64,000 bases of DNA from Tunturibacter empetritectus. GTDB taxonomy: Bacteria > Acidobacteriota > Terriglobia > Terriglobales > Acidobacteriaceae. Position numbers and translations under genes: made by a program. A model generated the notes under the pieces. The model was not told the DNA's origin and ran no database searches. It saw only the letters and a program-made list of their open reading frames with translations. The stretch spans positions 124,001-188,000 of the forward strand of contig NZ_CP132932.1 in NCBI RefSeq assembly GCF_040358985.1. Reading direction: 5' to 3'. Below are positions 1 through 8,709 of the stretch, piece by piece (position 1 is the first letter of the stretch; every line of letters begins with the position of its first letter).

Positions 1-653
1 TCCCAACCATGCGCACACATGGTACTCGACGCTACAACGAGGTCTGGAGTTACGGAACCGAGGCCCAGCTGATCCTTGAGAAGTATCTGAAGCTGCGGTA
101 CACGCTCATGCCCTATATATACTCGCTAGGCTGGTTTACTCATCAGACCGGCGCACCGTTCATGCGGGCGCTGTTCATGGATTTTCCACATGACAACAAA
201 ATTTCGAATATAACCGACGAGTACATGTTCGGTCCTGCGTTGCTCGTCGCGCCGGTGGTTGAGCAAGGAGCCAGCACCCGCGAAGTCTATCTCCCAGATG
301 GTGCCGACTGGTACAACTTTTGGACGAATGAGAGATTGCATGGCGGCCAAACACTTACTGTGAACGCTCCTATCGACACTATTCCGCTTTTTGTGAGAGC
401 TGGATCAATCCTACCGTTGGGAGCTCCAGTCGAAAGCACGCATGGTCAGCAGGCGATCGCAAAGGTGAAAGTGTACCCCGGAGCAAATGGAGAGTTCACG
501 CTTTACAACGATGACGGCACAACCTACGCCTATGAAAAAGGAGACAGGCAGATTACAACTCTCAAGTGGGACGACGCTACCGGCAAGCTGAAACAAGAAG
601 GCGCCAATGCTTGGAACGAAAAAGAGACTGGTCTGATTGAAATCGTGCACTAA
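1..653 (+). CDS. Glycoside hydrolase family 31 (alpha-xylosidase/alpha-glucosidase type), C-terminal part
   Basis: The reading frame is open from the first bases, so the gene starts upstream and only about the last 216 codons are present. The first half matches the end of the GH31 barrel (sequence around LRYTLMPYIYSL, then FGPALLVAPV). It is followed by the proximal C-terminal beta domain (VYLPDGADWYNFWT, IPLFVRAGSILPLG) and a DUF5110-like tail (YPGANGEFTLYNDDG). GH31 enzymes release alpha-linked glucose or xylose from oligosaccharides. The catalytic aspartates lie outside the window, so substrate cannot be judged. Alpha-xylosidase would suit the xylose genes further along, but that is inference. 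No following gene is in operon distance. Confidence 0.9.
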   Translation, partial: PTMRTHGTRRYNEVWSYGTEAQLILEKYLKLRYTLMPYIYSLGWFTHQTGAPFMRALFMDFPHDNKISNITDEYMFGPALLVAPVVEQGASTREVYLPDGADWYNFWTNERLHGGQTLTVNAPIDTIPLFVRAGSILPLGAPVESTHGQQAIAKVKVYPGANGEFTLYNDDGTTYAYEKGDRQITTLKWDDATGKLKQEGANAWNEKETGLIEIVH

Positions 654-1375
654 GATTCTCGTTAATTTAATCGTTGCCATAATTTGTCCCCACCGCGTAA
701 TACCATCCATAATGAGAACCGGCCCGTTGTAGCTGATGGTGGTGAGGCCGGAACGCTTCGGGAAGTCTATGTCACGATTTTAGATTTTGAAAGGAAAGGC
801 GCCTGTGTTCGCGAACCAGTCATATTGAAGCGTAGTAATGGTTGAAGGGTCGCTGTCCGAATAACGGCCCACCTTTGCGGCGTGCTTTCGCTTACCTATT
901 GGTAGCGGTAAAGTAAGTCTGAGTGTGATGCGATCCAGCCGTGGCAGTGTCAGCGATTGGAAAGTCTGTCGGTAGATTTCAGTGATGCGCGCACCTCACA
1001 CGGGGATGAGTAAGCGGCGCAGGGATGAGCCCGTCGAGATTCTCTCTCATTTGTTTAGGCTTTTTCTTTTCTCTTTAGGGGTGTCCAAGGGGGTGTTTCT
1101 CTTTTCAGAGGAAGCGAAGCGAGATCATGAAAGCAGACGTTTTTTTGATCCAGCCGAAGAACTTCCCTGTCGGAATCCGATTTCCGCTTGCCGATCACGG
1201 TTAAATGAGTGACTCGGCGATTTATTACAACTGAAAAGACCGCCACATTCCAGTTTGCCGACTATTCGCAAATTGACAGTTGCCTTGTTAGCACAAGGAC
1301 CTTTACCAAGGCTGATGAGAAGAATGTACTTGCAGGACGCGACATAGGGATTCACGCGCGAGGTCCATTCCTGAA
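654..1375. other. Gene-free stretch of about 720 bp
   Basis: This lies between the GH31 gene and the end of the minus-strand Fe-S gene. Short open frames on both strands have no recognisable protein features and overlap each other, so none is called. No clear terminator hairpin, tRNA or repeat was seen. A T-rich patch near 1050-1105 is the only compositional oddity. Confidence 0.5.
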
Positions 1376-2365
1376 TCAAGGAGTCCGTTTAGCCATTGTG
1401 GCGAGCAGCTTGGGCCGCGCATCTGGTTTCGTCCATGGGCAGGTTGCAATACAGATTCCGCAGGATGCCGCCTCGGCAAAATAGGGGATGCACTTGTCGA
1501 AGTCTACATACCAGCGTTCCACACCACGGACCATCTGCTTCTGTTCCAGGATGGCACTGGGAGGACAGGCCCTGGTACATGCCTGACAGCTTTGACAGAA
1601 GTCATCAGCTCCAAAGCGGATCGGAGCTGTTGCGACAAGGGGCATGTCGGTTGTAACGCCCGCGAGACGAACGCCTGCCCCAAACTGTGGACTGATCAGA
1701 GAACCGTGCTTGCCCAGCTCACCGAGACCGGATGCGATTGCGGGTGGGACGAGCAGCAACGCATCAGCCATTGGACCTGGATACGGGTGTGCGTCGTATC
1801 CTTGCGAGCGTATCCAGTTCGCAAGTGCATAGGACGATCGTGTGCCTCGAGCGTATTGATCGCCAACGTCGCTCACTCCGATCCCATTCGTCTCATCCGA
1901 AGGAACCTGTCGAAGGCGTTCGTAGTTGTGTGCGAGCGCAAGTACGATGACCCACGGCTCTTCGATTGTGTAACTCTCGAAGACATACAGCGGATCCATC
2001 GCTGCAACGCCGACTGCATCGGCTTCGTGAGTGAGCGCAAATGCCTTCATCTCAGATGCAAGCTGCTCGGCAGAAGCCACGTTTCGTTGTTCCGCTATGG
2101 GACAGAGCTCTGGGTGATTGTACGCAGCAGCAAAGGCCTCCGCTGCACCGGGACAACGGCGCGAGCTCTGCCGGGCGACAATTTGCAAATCGCCGTACGG
2201 ATGCTGGTTCGGCGGATGCCAGAAGAATGGGGAAGCTCTGCGAACGGCAGTTTCGCCGACCCCATTGATTGCATTACCAGACACTCGCAACAGTGCAAGA
2301 GTCTCCGGACTCGGAGTGTAAGGCCTGCGTCTAATGCCGTCCAAGCTAGCTTTTTTTGACATCAT
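1376..2365 (-). CDS. Reductive dehalogenase/QueG-like double [4Fe-4S] protein
   Basis: A 329-residue protein whose C-terminal half carries two bacterial-ferredoxin-type cluster motifs: C257-x2-C260-x2-C263-x3-C267-P and C292-x9-C302-x2-C305-x3-C309-P. The stretch GLGELGKHGSLISPQFG before them is typical of the corrinoid-binding fold shared by epoxyqueuosine reductase (QueG) and reductive dehalogenases. The middle region (residues 100-250) fits that nitroreductase-like fold. There is no twin-arginine signal or membrane segment, so it is probably cytoplasmic, unlike respiratory RdhA. The neighbours (AhpD-like proteins, MFS carrier) argue against a tRNA-modifying role. Start is one of two adjacent ATGs with only a weak GGGTGA upstream. 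It lies 24 bp after the AhpD-like gene and is probably cotranscribed with it. Substrate is unknown. Confidence 0.8.
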   Translation of the reverse strand: MMSKKASLDGIRRRPYTPSPETLALLRVSGNAINGVGETAVRRASPFFWHPPNQHPYGDLQIVARQSSRRCPGAAEAFAAAYNHPELCPIAEQRNVASAEQLASEMKAFALTHEADAVGVAAMDPLYVFESYTIEEPWVIVLALAHNYERLRQVPSDETNGIGVSDVGDQYARGTRSSYALANWIRSQGYDAHPYPGPMADALLLVPPAIASGLGELGKHGSLISPQFGAGVRLAGVTTDMPLVATAPIRFGADDFCQSCQACTRACPPSAILEQKQMVRGVERWYVDFDKCIPYFAEAASCGICIATCPWTKPDARPKLLATMAKRTP

Positions 2366-2389
2366 TCACCCGGCGGTACAACGGCAGTC

Positions 2390-2974
2390 TCAACTTTGCG
2401 CTCCGACTTCAGGCGCCTTCGCAGGCAGATATTCACGGCTCATCGAGACATACCCTTCCTGCGCGGTCTTCTTGCCTCGCTGCCGATACAGCTCTTCGTC
2501 GCGCGGTTGCCATGTATCCAGACCATCGACGTACCGGTTGTACATGCAGAAGGCTGCTGCAATCAGAACCGTGTCGTGAATCTCCATATCTGTCGCGCCT
2601 TGCTCCCGAGCAGCTTCTATGTCGTTCGCCGATACCTGCTTACCGCCCTTCTGCACCTTCGCTGCGATCACCAGTAGCGCCTTCAGCTTCTCCGAGATGT
2701 CCGCCCCGTGAAAGTCAACCTTCACACGCTTCACCAGTTCGTGGTCGTCGTTGAGGCAAGCAGCCGCGATAGAACCATGAACGGTCTGGCAGAAATAACA
2801 GTCATTCAGATATGAGACATAGGTCGCGATCAATTCGCGGTCTCCCTGCGGTAGAGAGTTCGGCGCGTGCAACAACGCCTCCGCGAGTTCATTGAGAGGC
2901 TTGGCGGTCTCTGGACGAAGCGCCATCGCGCTGCGTATACTTTGCAATCCTTCTGGCAATTTAATGTGCGGCAT
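2390..2974 (-). CDS. Carboxymuconolactone decarboxylase family (AhpD-like) protein
   Basis: A 194-residue all-alpha protein with the AhpD/CMD signature: C59-x2-C62-x3-H66 within YLNDCYFCQTVHG, preceded by the usual helix ELIATYVS. AhpD-like members use the CxxC pair for thiol-dependent peroxidase or disulfide-relay chemistry; other family members are decarboxylases. The start is set at the ATG encoding MPHIKL because GGAG lies about nine bases upstream; a longer open frame to 3007 has no such site. The C-terminus carries HDTVLIAAAFCMYNRYVDGL, which recurs in the gene remnant at 8331-8520. It heads a two-gene minus-strand unit with the Fe-S protein and faces the plus-strand receptor unit across about 210 bp. 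Confidence 0.88.
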   Translation of the reverse strand: MPHIKLPEGLQSIRSAMALRPETAKPLNELAEALLHAPNSLPQGDRELIATYVSYLNDCYFCQTVHGSIAAACLNDDHELVKRVKVDFHGADISEKLKALLVIAAKVQKGGKQVSANDIEAAREQGATDMEIHDTVLIAAAFCMYNRYVDGLDTWQPRDEELYRQRGKKTAQEGYVSMSREYLPAKAPEVGAQS

Positions 2975-3185
2975 AGGAGTTCTCCAAAATTTATATGCGA
3001 AAAGCATACGCCATAAATCACGTCCCGAAATAGATGGAGTCCGTTCTCCACCTTATGAAGGATGACAGATTGCCATGTGATCTATAGGATTCGCGTCAAC
3101 CGCAACCACATTATTTGTGTATGCCTTCCTTGTCTTCAGGCCGTACGCAAAACCGGTTTTCTACATTTTTTGGAGGCTCTATCCG
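2975..3185. promoter_or_regulatory. Divergent intergenic region between AhpD-like gene and TonB receptor
   Basis: About 210 bp separate two divergently read units that both encode AhpD-like proteins, so the promoters must lie here and shared control is plausible. A small inverted repeat, TATGC-GAAAA-GCATA, sits at 2994-3008 just upstream of the minus-strand start. A GGAGG at 3172-3176 is the ribosome binding site of the receptor. No regulator gene is adjacent. Confidence 0.4.
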
Positions 3186-6100
3186 ATGCGCCTGTATTCC
3201 CCGGTTGGAACTATCGCTTGCATCCTGGCTTTCGGTTCATCGTTGCATGCTCAACTGCCCAGCGGCTCGATCGGCGGGATCACGAGGGACTCGAGCGGCA
3301 GGCTCATCCAAGGTGCGCATATAACCGCGACCAATGAGCGGCAAGGCACCACACGAGAAGGTGCAACCGGCGCGGACGGCTCCTTCACGTTGTCGAATCT
3401 TGAACCTGGAAGCTACACGGTTGTACTCGCCTCCACAGGATTCGCTGACGTGCGCTACAGTAACGTCCAGATCGAAGCTGGAAAGTCCATTACGCTGGAT
3501 ACGACGCTGAGCGTTGCTGCTCAGACGAGCACGATCGATGTCAACAGCAATAGCAGACGGGATGTTGATCTTACGCAGTCCATGATTCAGGGTCAGATCA
3601 CATCGCAGACTATTGCGAGTATTCCGCTGAACGGCAGGAACTTCCTCGAACTTGCCTATCTGGTGCCAGGAAACCGTCCCGCACCCACTTTCGACCCGAC
3701 GAAGACCAACACCCTCGAAGTAAGCTCAGCAGGCGGATTCGGTAGAGGTGGCAACATTACTGTCGACGGCGGAGACAACAACGACGAGGTGGTCGGAGGA
3801 ACACTCTCTAACTTCCCTGAGGATTCGATTCAGGAGTTTCAGATTGCGACCGCGAGATTCACGGCCGAAGTCGGGCGATCAGGCAACAGCATTATCAATA
3901 TCGTCACAAAGACTGGAACGAACAAATATCACGGGTCATTGTTTTTCTACGAGCGCAATCGCAATCTGCAGGCACTGCCGGCGACATTCGACCGTTCCCT
4001 TCCCACGCCGCCATTTGACAGAGAACAGTACGGCGCAACGCTGGGTGGTCCGATCCGGAAGGAAAAGGCATGGCTCTTCACGGGTTTCGAATACCGCGAC
4101 CAGAACGCAGCGCTCCAGACCGGAACGCGTAACTTCACGACCTCTCAAATTCAAAACACCTCTGCTCCCTCTCCACTTCGTGAAGCACTCTGGTCGACTC
4201 GATACGACCAGCAGTTAAGTGCGAAGAACACTCTGATGGCTCGATATTCCTTCAATCGTTCGACGGATACCGGCGAGGCCACACCCTCCCAGACCACACC
4301 CTCCTTCACGTCAGCGGAACGTCAGAACTCCCTCAACCGATTCAACTCGCTCGTTGCAGGACTGACAACTGTTCTCTCGCCCACCCGCATCAACAACTTT
4401 TCCTTCCACTACGACAACTTCTATAACGACATTCCGCCCTACTCACCCAGTGCGCCCACTACGAATCCGCAATTGAACCTGACGAACGAACTCATCTTTC
4501 CTGATATTGCAGATGGAGCAAATTTCAATCTTCCACAAGCCACTTTTCTGAACCGATATCAGTTCGGCGATGCTTATTCCTGGTCTTTTGGGAAACATGC
4601 TCTCCGGCTCGGCGGTGAATTTCAGCACTACACCGCGCACGGAGAGATCAACGTCTTCGGCACCGGCACGGTAATCCTTACGACCAACTTCGCCTTTGCT
4701 GATTTGAACGGAGACGGCAAAATCAACGATCTTGATATTCCGGAGGCAGTCGGAATCAAGAGCAGCGCGCCTGTCACGCCGGTGCCGATCCCGAAAGTCT
4801 TCAACGGTTACCTTGCGTTCTATGCCCAAGACGACTGGCGCGTCCTGCCCCGGCTGACTCTCAACCTTGGCCTGCGCTGGGAGTACGACTCCAACCTCAC
4901 CGGGACCTCCAGCGCCCACGACCCCTGCCCCAACTTGACTACGGTGCCGACGAACCCATGCACCTGGATGGCGAACGTGATCGACCTTAAAAAGTCACCC
5001 GACATGAAGGACTTCAGTCCTCGCATCGGCTTCGCGTACGATCCCTTCGGCCTGGGCAAAACAGTTGTCCGCGGCGGCTACGGAATCTACTACGACCGCA
5101 TCATTCTTGAAAGTGGCGCCGAAGAACTCGTGCAGAACGACCGCGCCCTCACCGTCACCCAATACGCCGGATCGTACTGCGTCTCCCCCTTTGTGCCTGG
5201 GCCGCCCAGTCTCAATGCATGCTTTGCTCCCCAAGCGAGCTTCGGCACAGGCAGCCCCAGCCTTGCAGCGCCATTCAGCGGCCCCCATCAGACAGGCGGA
5301 GTTGGCATGATCGGCATGGGCCCCGACTCCCATCATCCTCTGGTTCAACAATTCTCTCTTGGCTTTCAGCAGCAGTTTGGCGACAGCTGGGCTATGTCAG
5401 CAGACGGGCTGCACGTCTTCGCAAATCGTCAGTTGAATGGCCATCTGCTTCGCAGCACCAGTTCAAACTCTCCCTACGTTTCATGCCCGGGCAACAACGT
5501 GCCCTGCAGTTTGACCGATCCGCTCAGCGGAATCTCCGACAACATCACCCTTATCGAGTCCAGGGCAAAGTCCTGGTACGAGGGCCTGATCCTTAGTCTC
5601 CAGCATAGGCAGTCGCACCTAAGCCGCATAGGATATCAATACAACATCAGCTATACCCTATCGAAGACACTCGACTACTCCGACGACGATCAACTCACCA
5701 ACAGCAACGCCAACGAGCAGGTCAATCTCGTCGAAGGAATCAACCAGCCCCAACTCGAGAAGGGATACGCCGTCACCGATGAGCTGAATCGAATCACCCT
5801 CTACGGAGAAGTGCAGTTCCCTTGGCAAATCTCCTTCGCGCCGATCTACACCTTCGGGTCCGGCGTGCCTGCCGACACTTTCCTACCGGGGACCGCCATT
5901 AACGGCGCAAACGGCTCTCGCCTCCCTCTCATCTCTCGTAACTCCCTCGGTCGCGAGATTAAAAACAGCAATCAATTGAACGCTATGATCGATAAGTGGA
6001 ACGCTCTTCCCGCGTGTCCCGCTACGTTTCCTTGCCTTGCGGGAGGACTCCTTCAGCACGTCCCGGGAAACATCAACTTCTTCAGTCCATTCAGCTCTCT

Positions 6101-6380
6101 CGACTTTCGGTTGCAGAAGCAATTCAAATTCAAGGAAGGAATTAGCCTCAACCTCATTGGAGAAGCATTCAATATCTTCAACGAAACGAACATCCGTGGC
6201 ACCAGCAATAAGAACTATGCAGGACGAAGCATCTCCATCGGCCCTTTTCAATCGGCGCAAAACGGTCAACCCGCTCAGACAGTACAGTCGAACTTCTACT
6301 CCGCAGTTACGACCGCAGGAGGGTTCTTTGGCTCTGGCGGACCTAGAGCATTTCAGCTTGCCGCAAGATTGGAGTTCTAA
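3186..6380 (+). CDS. TonB-dependent receptor, Oar-like, with N-terminal Cpd domain
   Basis: A 1064-residue outer-membrane transporter. The start is placed at ATG 3186 because GGAGG lies nine bases upstream and the product then opens with a signal peptide ending SSLHAQ; the longer open frame from 3117 lacks both. Residues of about 25-110 form a carboxypeptidase-regulatory-like beta-sandwich (SIGGITRDSSGRLIQGAHI). The plug follows (IPLNGRNFLELAYLVPG, GGNITVDGGDNNDE, IINIVTKTGTNKYHGS), then a long beta-barrel with paired aromatic strands (FNGYLAFYAQDDWRV, LNLGLRWEYD). It ends in ARLEF with the terminal aromatic typical of outer-membrane proteins. The AhpD-like gene follows after two bases and then an MFS carrier, so the cargo may be the substrate of that pathway. 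Confidence 0.92.
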   Translation: MRLYSPVGTIACILAFGSSLHAQLPSGSIGGITRDSSGRLIQGAHITATNERQGTTREGATGADGSFTLSNLEPGSYTVVLASTGFADVRYSNVQIEAGKSITLDTTLSVAAQTSTIDVNSNSRRDVDLTQSMIQGQITSQTIASIPLNGRNFLELAYLVPGNRPAPTFDPTKTNTLEVSSAGGFGRGGNITVDGGDNNDEVVGGTLSNFPEDSIQEFQIATARFTAEVGRSGNSIINIVTKTGTNKYHGSLFFYERNRNLQALPATFDRSLPTPPFDREQYGATLGGPIRKEKAWLFTGFEYRDQNAALQTGTRNFTTSQIQNTSAPSPLREALWSTRYDQQLSAKNTLMARYSFNRSTDTGEATPSQTTPSFTSAERQNSLNRFNSLVAGLTTVLSPTRINNFSFHYDNFYNDIPPYSPSAPTTNPQLNLTNELIFPDIADGANFNLPQATFLNRYQFGDAYSWSFGKHALRLGGEFQHYTAHGEINVFGTGTVILTTNFAFADLNGDGKINDLDIPEAVGIKSSAPVTPVPIPKVFNGYLAFYAQDDWRVLPRLTLNLGLRWEYDSNLTGTSSAHDPCPNLTTVPTNPCTWMANVIDLKKSPDMKDFSPRIGFAYDPFGLGKTVVRGGYGIYYDRIILESGAEELVQNDRALTVTQYAGSYCVSPFVPGPPSLNACFAPQASFGTGSPSLAAPFSGPHQTGGVGMIGMGPDSHHPLVQQFSLGFQQQFGDSWAMSADGLHVFANRQLNGHLLRSTSSNSPYVSCPGNNVPCSLTDPLSGISDNITLIESRAKSWYEGLILSLQHRQSHLSRIGYQYNISYTLSKTLDYSDDDQLTNSNANEQVNLVEGINQPQLEKGYAVTDELNRITLYGEVQFPWQISFAPIYTFGSGVPADTFLPGTAINGANGSRLPLISRNSLGREIKNSNQLNAMIDKWNALPACPATFPCLAGGLLQHVPGNINFFSPFSSLDFRLQKQFKFKEGISLNLIGEAFNIFNETNIRGTSNKNYAGRSISIGPFQSAQNGQPAQTVQSNFYSAVTTAGGFFGSGGPRAFQLAARLEF

Positions 6381-6382
6381 TC

Positions 6383-7054
6383 ATGATCATGCGGGAAGGC
6401 CAAAAACTCGCCCTGGATAAGTTGCTTCCTATCCAATCGACAAACCTACCGATCGTAAACGAGAATGACGCCCCACCAGAGGTTGAACGCCTCTACATGA
6501 GGTTTCGCACCGACTTCGGCAGGCCACGCGTACCGGGTATTCTGCAGTGCTTTGCAACCCATCCGCCTCTATTGGAGCACATGATGGGTCTCGCACAATC
6601 CATGCTTTTCGTAGACGGCGCACTCGATCGACGGCATAAAGAGTTGATCGCGACGTTTGTCTCCTCTCTGAATAGTTGTGCTTATTGCGCTGACAGTCAC
6701 GGGTTCTTTCTCCGTACGAATGGTGGCTCGCAAGAACTGCTTACAGCAGTAATGCAATGTGAGGTCGATTCCAAGGAGTTTACTTCGCAACAGGGATCCC
6801 TTCTTCGCTTCGTGCAAAAGATCACAGACGATGCGCAAAGCGTTTCTCGCGTCGACATCGAATTACTACACGACTCTGGTTGGACTGATCTGCAGATTGC
6901 GGAAGCCATCCATGTCACGGCGCTCTTCGCCTGTTTCAATCGGGTTGTGAATGCGTTTGGGCTGCCCTCGCAGGATCTGCTTTCCATGTACGCAAATGCT
7001 CCTCAGGAAGAACCCGGATCGTCCGAAGCGCCAAAACACGGGAGCAACGATTGA
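6383..7054 (+). CDS. Carboxymuconolactone decarboxylase family (AhpD-like) protein, second copy
   Basis: A 223-residue protein with the CMD/AhpD signature C99-x2-C102-x3-H106 in SLNSCAYCADSHGFF and the preceding helix HKELIATFVSSL. This subtype is annotated as peroxidase-related. A longer N-terminal arm (about 35 residues, NLPIVNENDAPPEVERLY) sets it apart from the copy at 2390-2974. It begins two bases after the receptor stop, with GGAG inside the receptor's last codons. Its TGA overlaps the TTG start of the MFS gene, so the three genes form a tight operon with likely translational coupling. The role in substrate processing or redox protection is inferred. Confidence 0.88.
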   Translation: MIMREGQKLALDKLLPIQSTNLPIVNENDAPPEVERLYMRFRTDFGRPRVPGILQCFATHPPLLEHMMGLAQSMLFVDGALDRRHKELIATFVSSLNSCAYCADSHGFFLRTNGGSQELLTAVMQCEVDSKEFTSQQGSLLRFVQKITDDAQSVSRVDIELLHDSGWTDLQIAEAIHVTALFACFNRVVNAFGLPSQDLLSMYANAPQEEPGSSEAPKHGSND

Positions 7055-8328
7055 GCGACAAGGTTATTTTGAAGCTCCAGGACGATGAGAGTTCCATTAA
7101 TTACCAGGGATGGAAAGTGGCGATGGCCGCCTTCGTCGGAGTAATGGTGAGCTTCGCTCCCATCGTGCCTTACACGTTCAGCCTGTTCCTGAACCCCCTG
7201 CATGCGGCATTCGGCTGGCAGCGCGAAGCCATCTCCGGCACCTTCGCCTTGGCAGCGATCACTGTAGCCGTCGTCTCTCCCGGAATCGGTGTTCTGCTTG
7301 ACCGTCTTCCGCCGCGCCGTATTATTTTGCCCTCAATCGTAATCTTCGCGCTAGCGTTGGCGTCGCTCAGTAGACTCGGTCCGAGCATCCAACGTTTCTA
7401 CCTGACTTACTTCGTCCTGGGATTAGTTGCCAACGGCACCGCCCAATTCGCCTATACGCGCACCATTCTTACCTGGTTCAACCGGCGCCGCGGGCTCGCA
7501 CTCGCTCTCCTCCTTACCGGCAGCGGTGTAGGGTCCATTCTTATCCCTCCGCTTACGCAATGGGTAATTGATCACCATGGCTGGCGCGACGCCTATCTTA
7601 TGCTCGGTGGAGTTGCGTTGCTTAGCTTGCCGGTCACCGCTCTTCTCGTACGCAACAGGTCTGTGCCGCAGCGAGTGGATGAAAGCCCAATGTCCGGCGC
7701 GACCGTCGGATCGGCACTCCGCACCGCACCCTTCTGGATACTTGCCTTCATCATCATGCTCTCGGCCTTCGGTGAAAATGGCCTGGTAACAAATCTCGCG
7801 GCCATGCTCACCGAACACGGCATCACCGTCCAGGCCGCTGCCCTTGCCCTGTCAGTAAAGGGCGGTGCAGGTATCATCGGCCGATTATTTACAGGCTTCT
7901 TGATCGACCGATTCCCCGCGCAGAGAATCCAGACCGGTATCCTTTTGCTCTCCGCCGCCGGCACGCTCGTCCTTGCCTTCTCGGGCACCTCGGCCATGGC
8001 TCTTCTGGGGGCGGCCCTCCTTGGCATCGGACTCGGAAGCGAAGCGGACGTCGCACCCTACCTGCTGGCACGCTACTTTGGGCGGAAACACTTCTCTGTA
8101 CTCTACGGCCTTACATGGACCGCTTACGCGATTGGAGGCGCAACCGGCCCCATGGTGGTGGGACATTTCTACGACCGCGCTGGTTCCTATCAACCGCGCT
8201 GCATTGTCGGCTTGGCATGCACCACGTTACTAGCCGCCGGACTCAGCGTGTTCCTCCGAAGCGACCGCAATCCATATCACGCAACTGATATCAGCCTGGC
8301 CTCGGCCAGCATTTCGTTGGAGAAATAA
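7051..8328 (+). CDS. MFS transporter, monocarboxylate/oxalate-formate type
   Basis: A 425-residue protein with about twelve hydrophobic helices and a central hydrophilic loop near residue 200. Motif A of the major facilitator superfamily is visible as GVLLDRLPPRR after helix 2, with the symmetric GFLIDRFPAQRI in the second half. The opening region (GWKVAMAAFVGVMVSFAPIVPYTFSLFLNPL) and GRKHFSVLYGLTWTAYAIGGATGP resemble carriers of small carboxylates. The start is TTG at 7051, inside the TTGA overlap with the upstream stop. It is the inner-membrane partner of the receptor operon and probably imports or exports an organic acid; the substrate is not known. Confidence 0.88.
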   Translation: MSDKVILKLQDDESSINYQGWKVAMAAFVGVMVSFAPIVPYTFSLFLNPLHAAFGWQREAISGTFALAAITVAVVSPGIGVLLDRLPPRRIILPSIVIFALALASLSRLGPSIQRFYLTYFVLGLVANGTAQFAYTRTILTWFNRRRGLALALLLTGSGVGSILIPPLTQWVIDHHGWRDAYLMLGGVALLSLPVTALLVRNRSVPQRVDESPMSGATVGSALRTAPFWILAFIIMLSAFGENGLVTNLAAMLTEHGITVQAAALALSVKGGAGIIGRLFTGFLIDRFPAQRIQTGILLLSAAGTLVLAFSGTSAMALLGAALLGIGLGSEADVAPYLLARYFGRKHFSVLYGLTWTAYAIGGATGPMVVGHFYDRAGSYQPRCIVGLACTTLLAAGLSVFLRSDRNPYHATDISLASASISLEK

Positions 8329-8330
8329 CC

Positions 8331-8520
8331 ATGCCGCATAGTGCAGTTCTTAAAGACATGCCAGCGATCACCGCTGGTTGTGCCTTTCTCCGAAACTCGT
8401 GGACGAGGCGCGCCAACACCGCTTCGCACTCACGACACCGTACTCTTTACCGTAGTTTTCTCGATCTACAACCGCTACGTCGATGGACTGCAGACGACGG
8501 CGCGCGATGACGTGATGTGA
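8331..8520 (+). pseudogene. Remnant of a third AhpD-like (CMD family) gene
   Basis: Starting two bases after the MFS stop, the frame reads MPHS, like the MPHI start of the intact copy at 2974. From 8431, in another frame, comes HDTVLFTVVFSIYNRYVDGL, which aligns with HDTVLIAAAFCMYNRYVDGL of the intact copy, ending at TGA 8520. The middle of the protein, including the CxxC pair, is missing. It is therefore a gene with a large internal deletion and a frameshift, once the fourth gene of the receptor operon. Confidence 0.8.
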
Positions 8521-8521
8521 C

Positions 8522-8688
8522 GATAGGGATAAGCCCATGGATAGAGACGGCGAGGCCGAAGGTGGTTGGATTCAGTTGAGAGATCTCGGTAAGCTGCGAT
8601 GTGGTGTCGGCGATGACTGCGTTGTCAAGGCCAAATAGGAGCCGCCCAGCACTCCTACGATCGCTGCCTTCTCAAGATAGCGATTCAA
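8522..8688 (-). pseudogene. Remnant of an MFS sugar-porter gene (N-terminus only)
   Basis: Read on the minus strand from a TTG at 8688, the sequence gives NRYLEKAAIVGVLGG. After a one-base shift it continues as LLFGLDNAVIADTTSQ and then NPTTFGLAVSIHGL. This is the first transmembrane helix and following loop of sugar-porter transporters (consensus LGGLLFGFDTAVISGTT), and only about 55 codons survive. It sits directly downstream of the GH32 gene in the same direction, so it was probably the inner-membrane fructose or sucrose carrier of that locus. Decay involves a frameshift and loss of most of the gene. Confidence 0.72.
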
Positions 8689-8709
8689 AAGTGATCTCGA
8701 AGCCGATTG

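Noticed and set aside
982..1212. 76-codon plus-strand frame in the first intergenic region
   Set aside because: No ribosome site, no protein-like pattern, and overlapping frames on both strands are equally open.
1592..2359. 255-codon plus-strand frame
   Set aside because: Antisense to the Fe-S protein; the plus-strand product is Cys/Arg-rich only because it mirrors the cluster-coding sequence.
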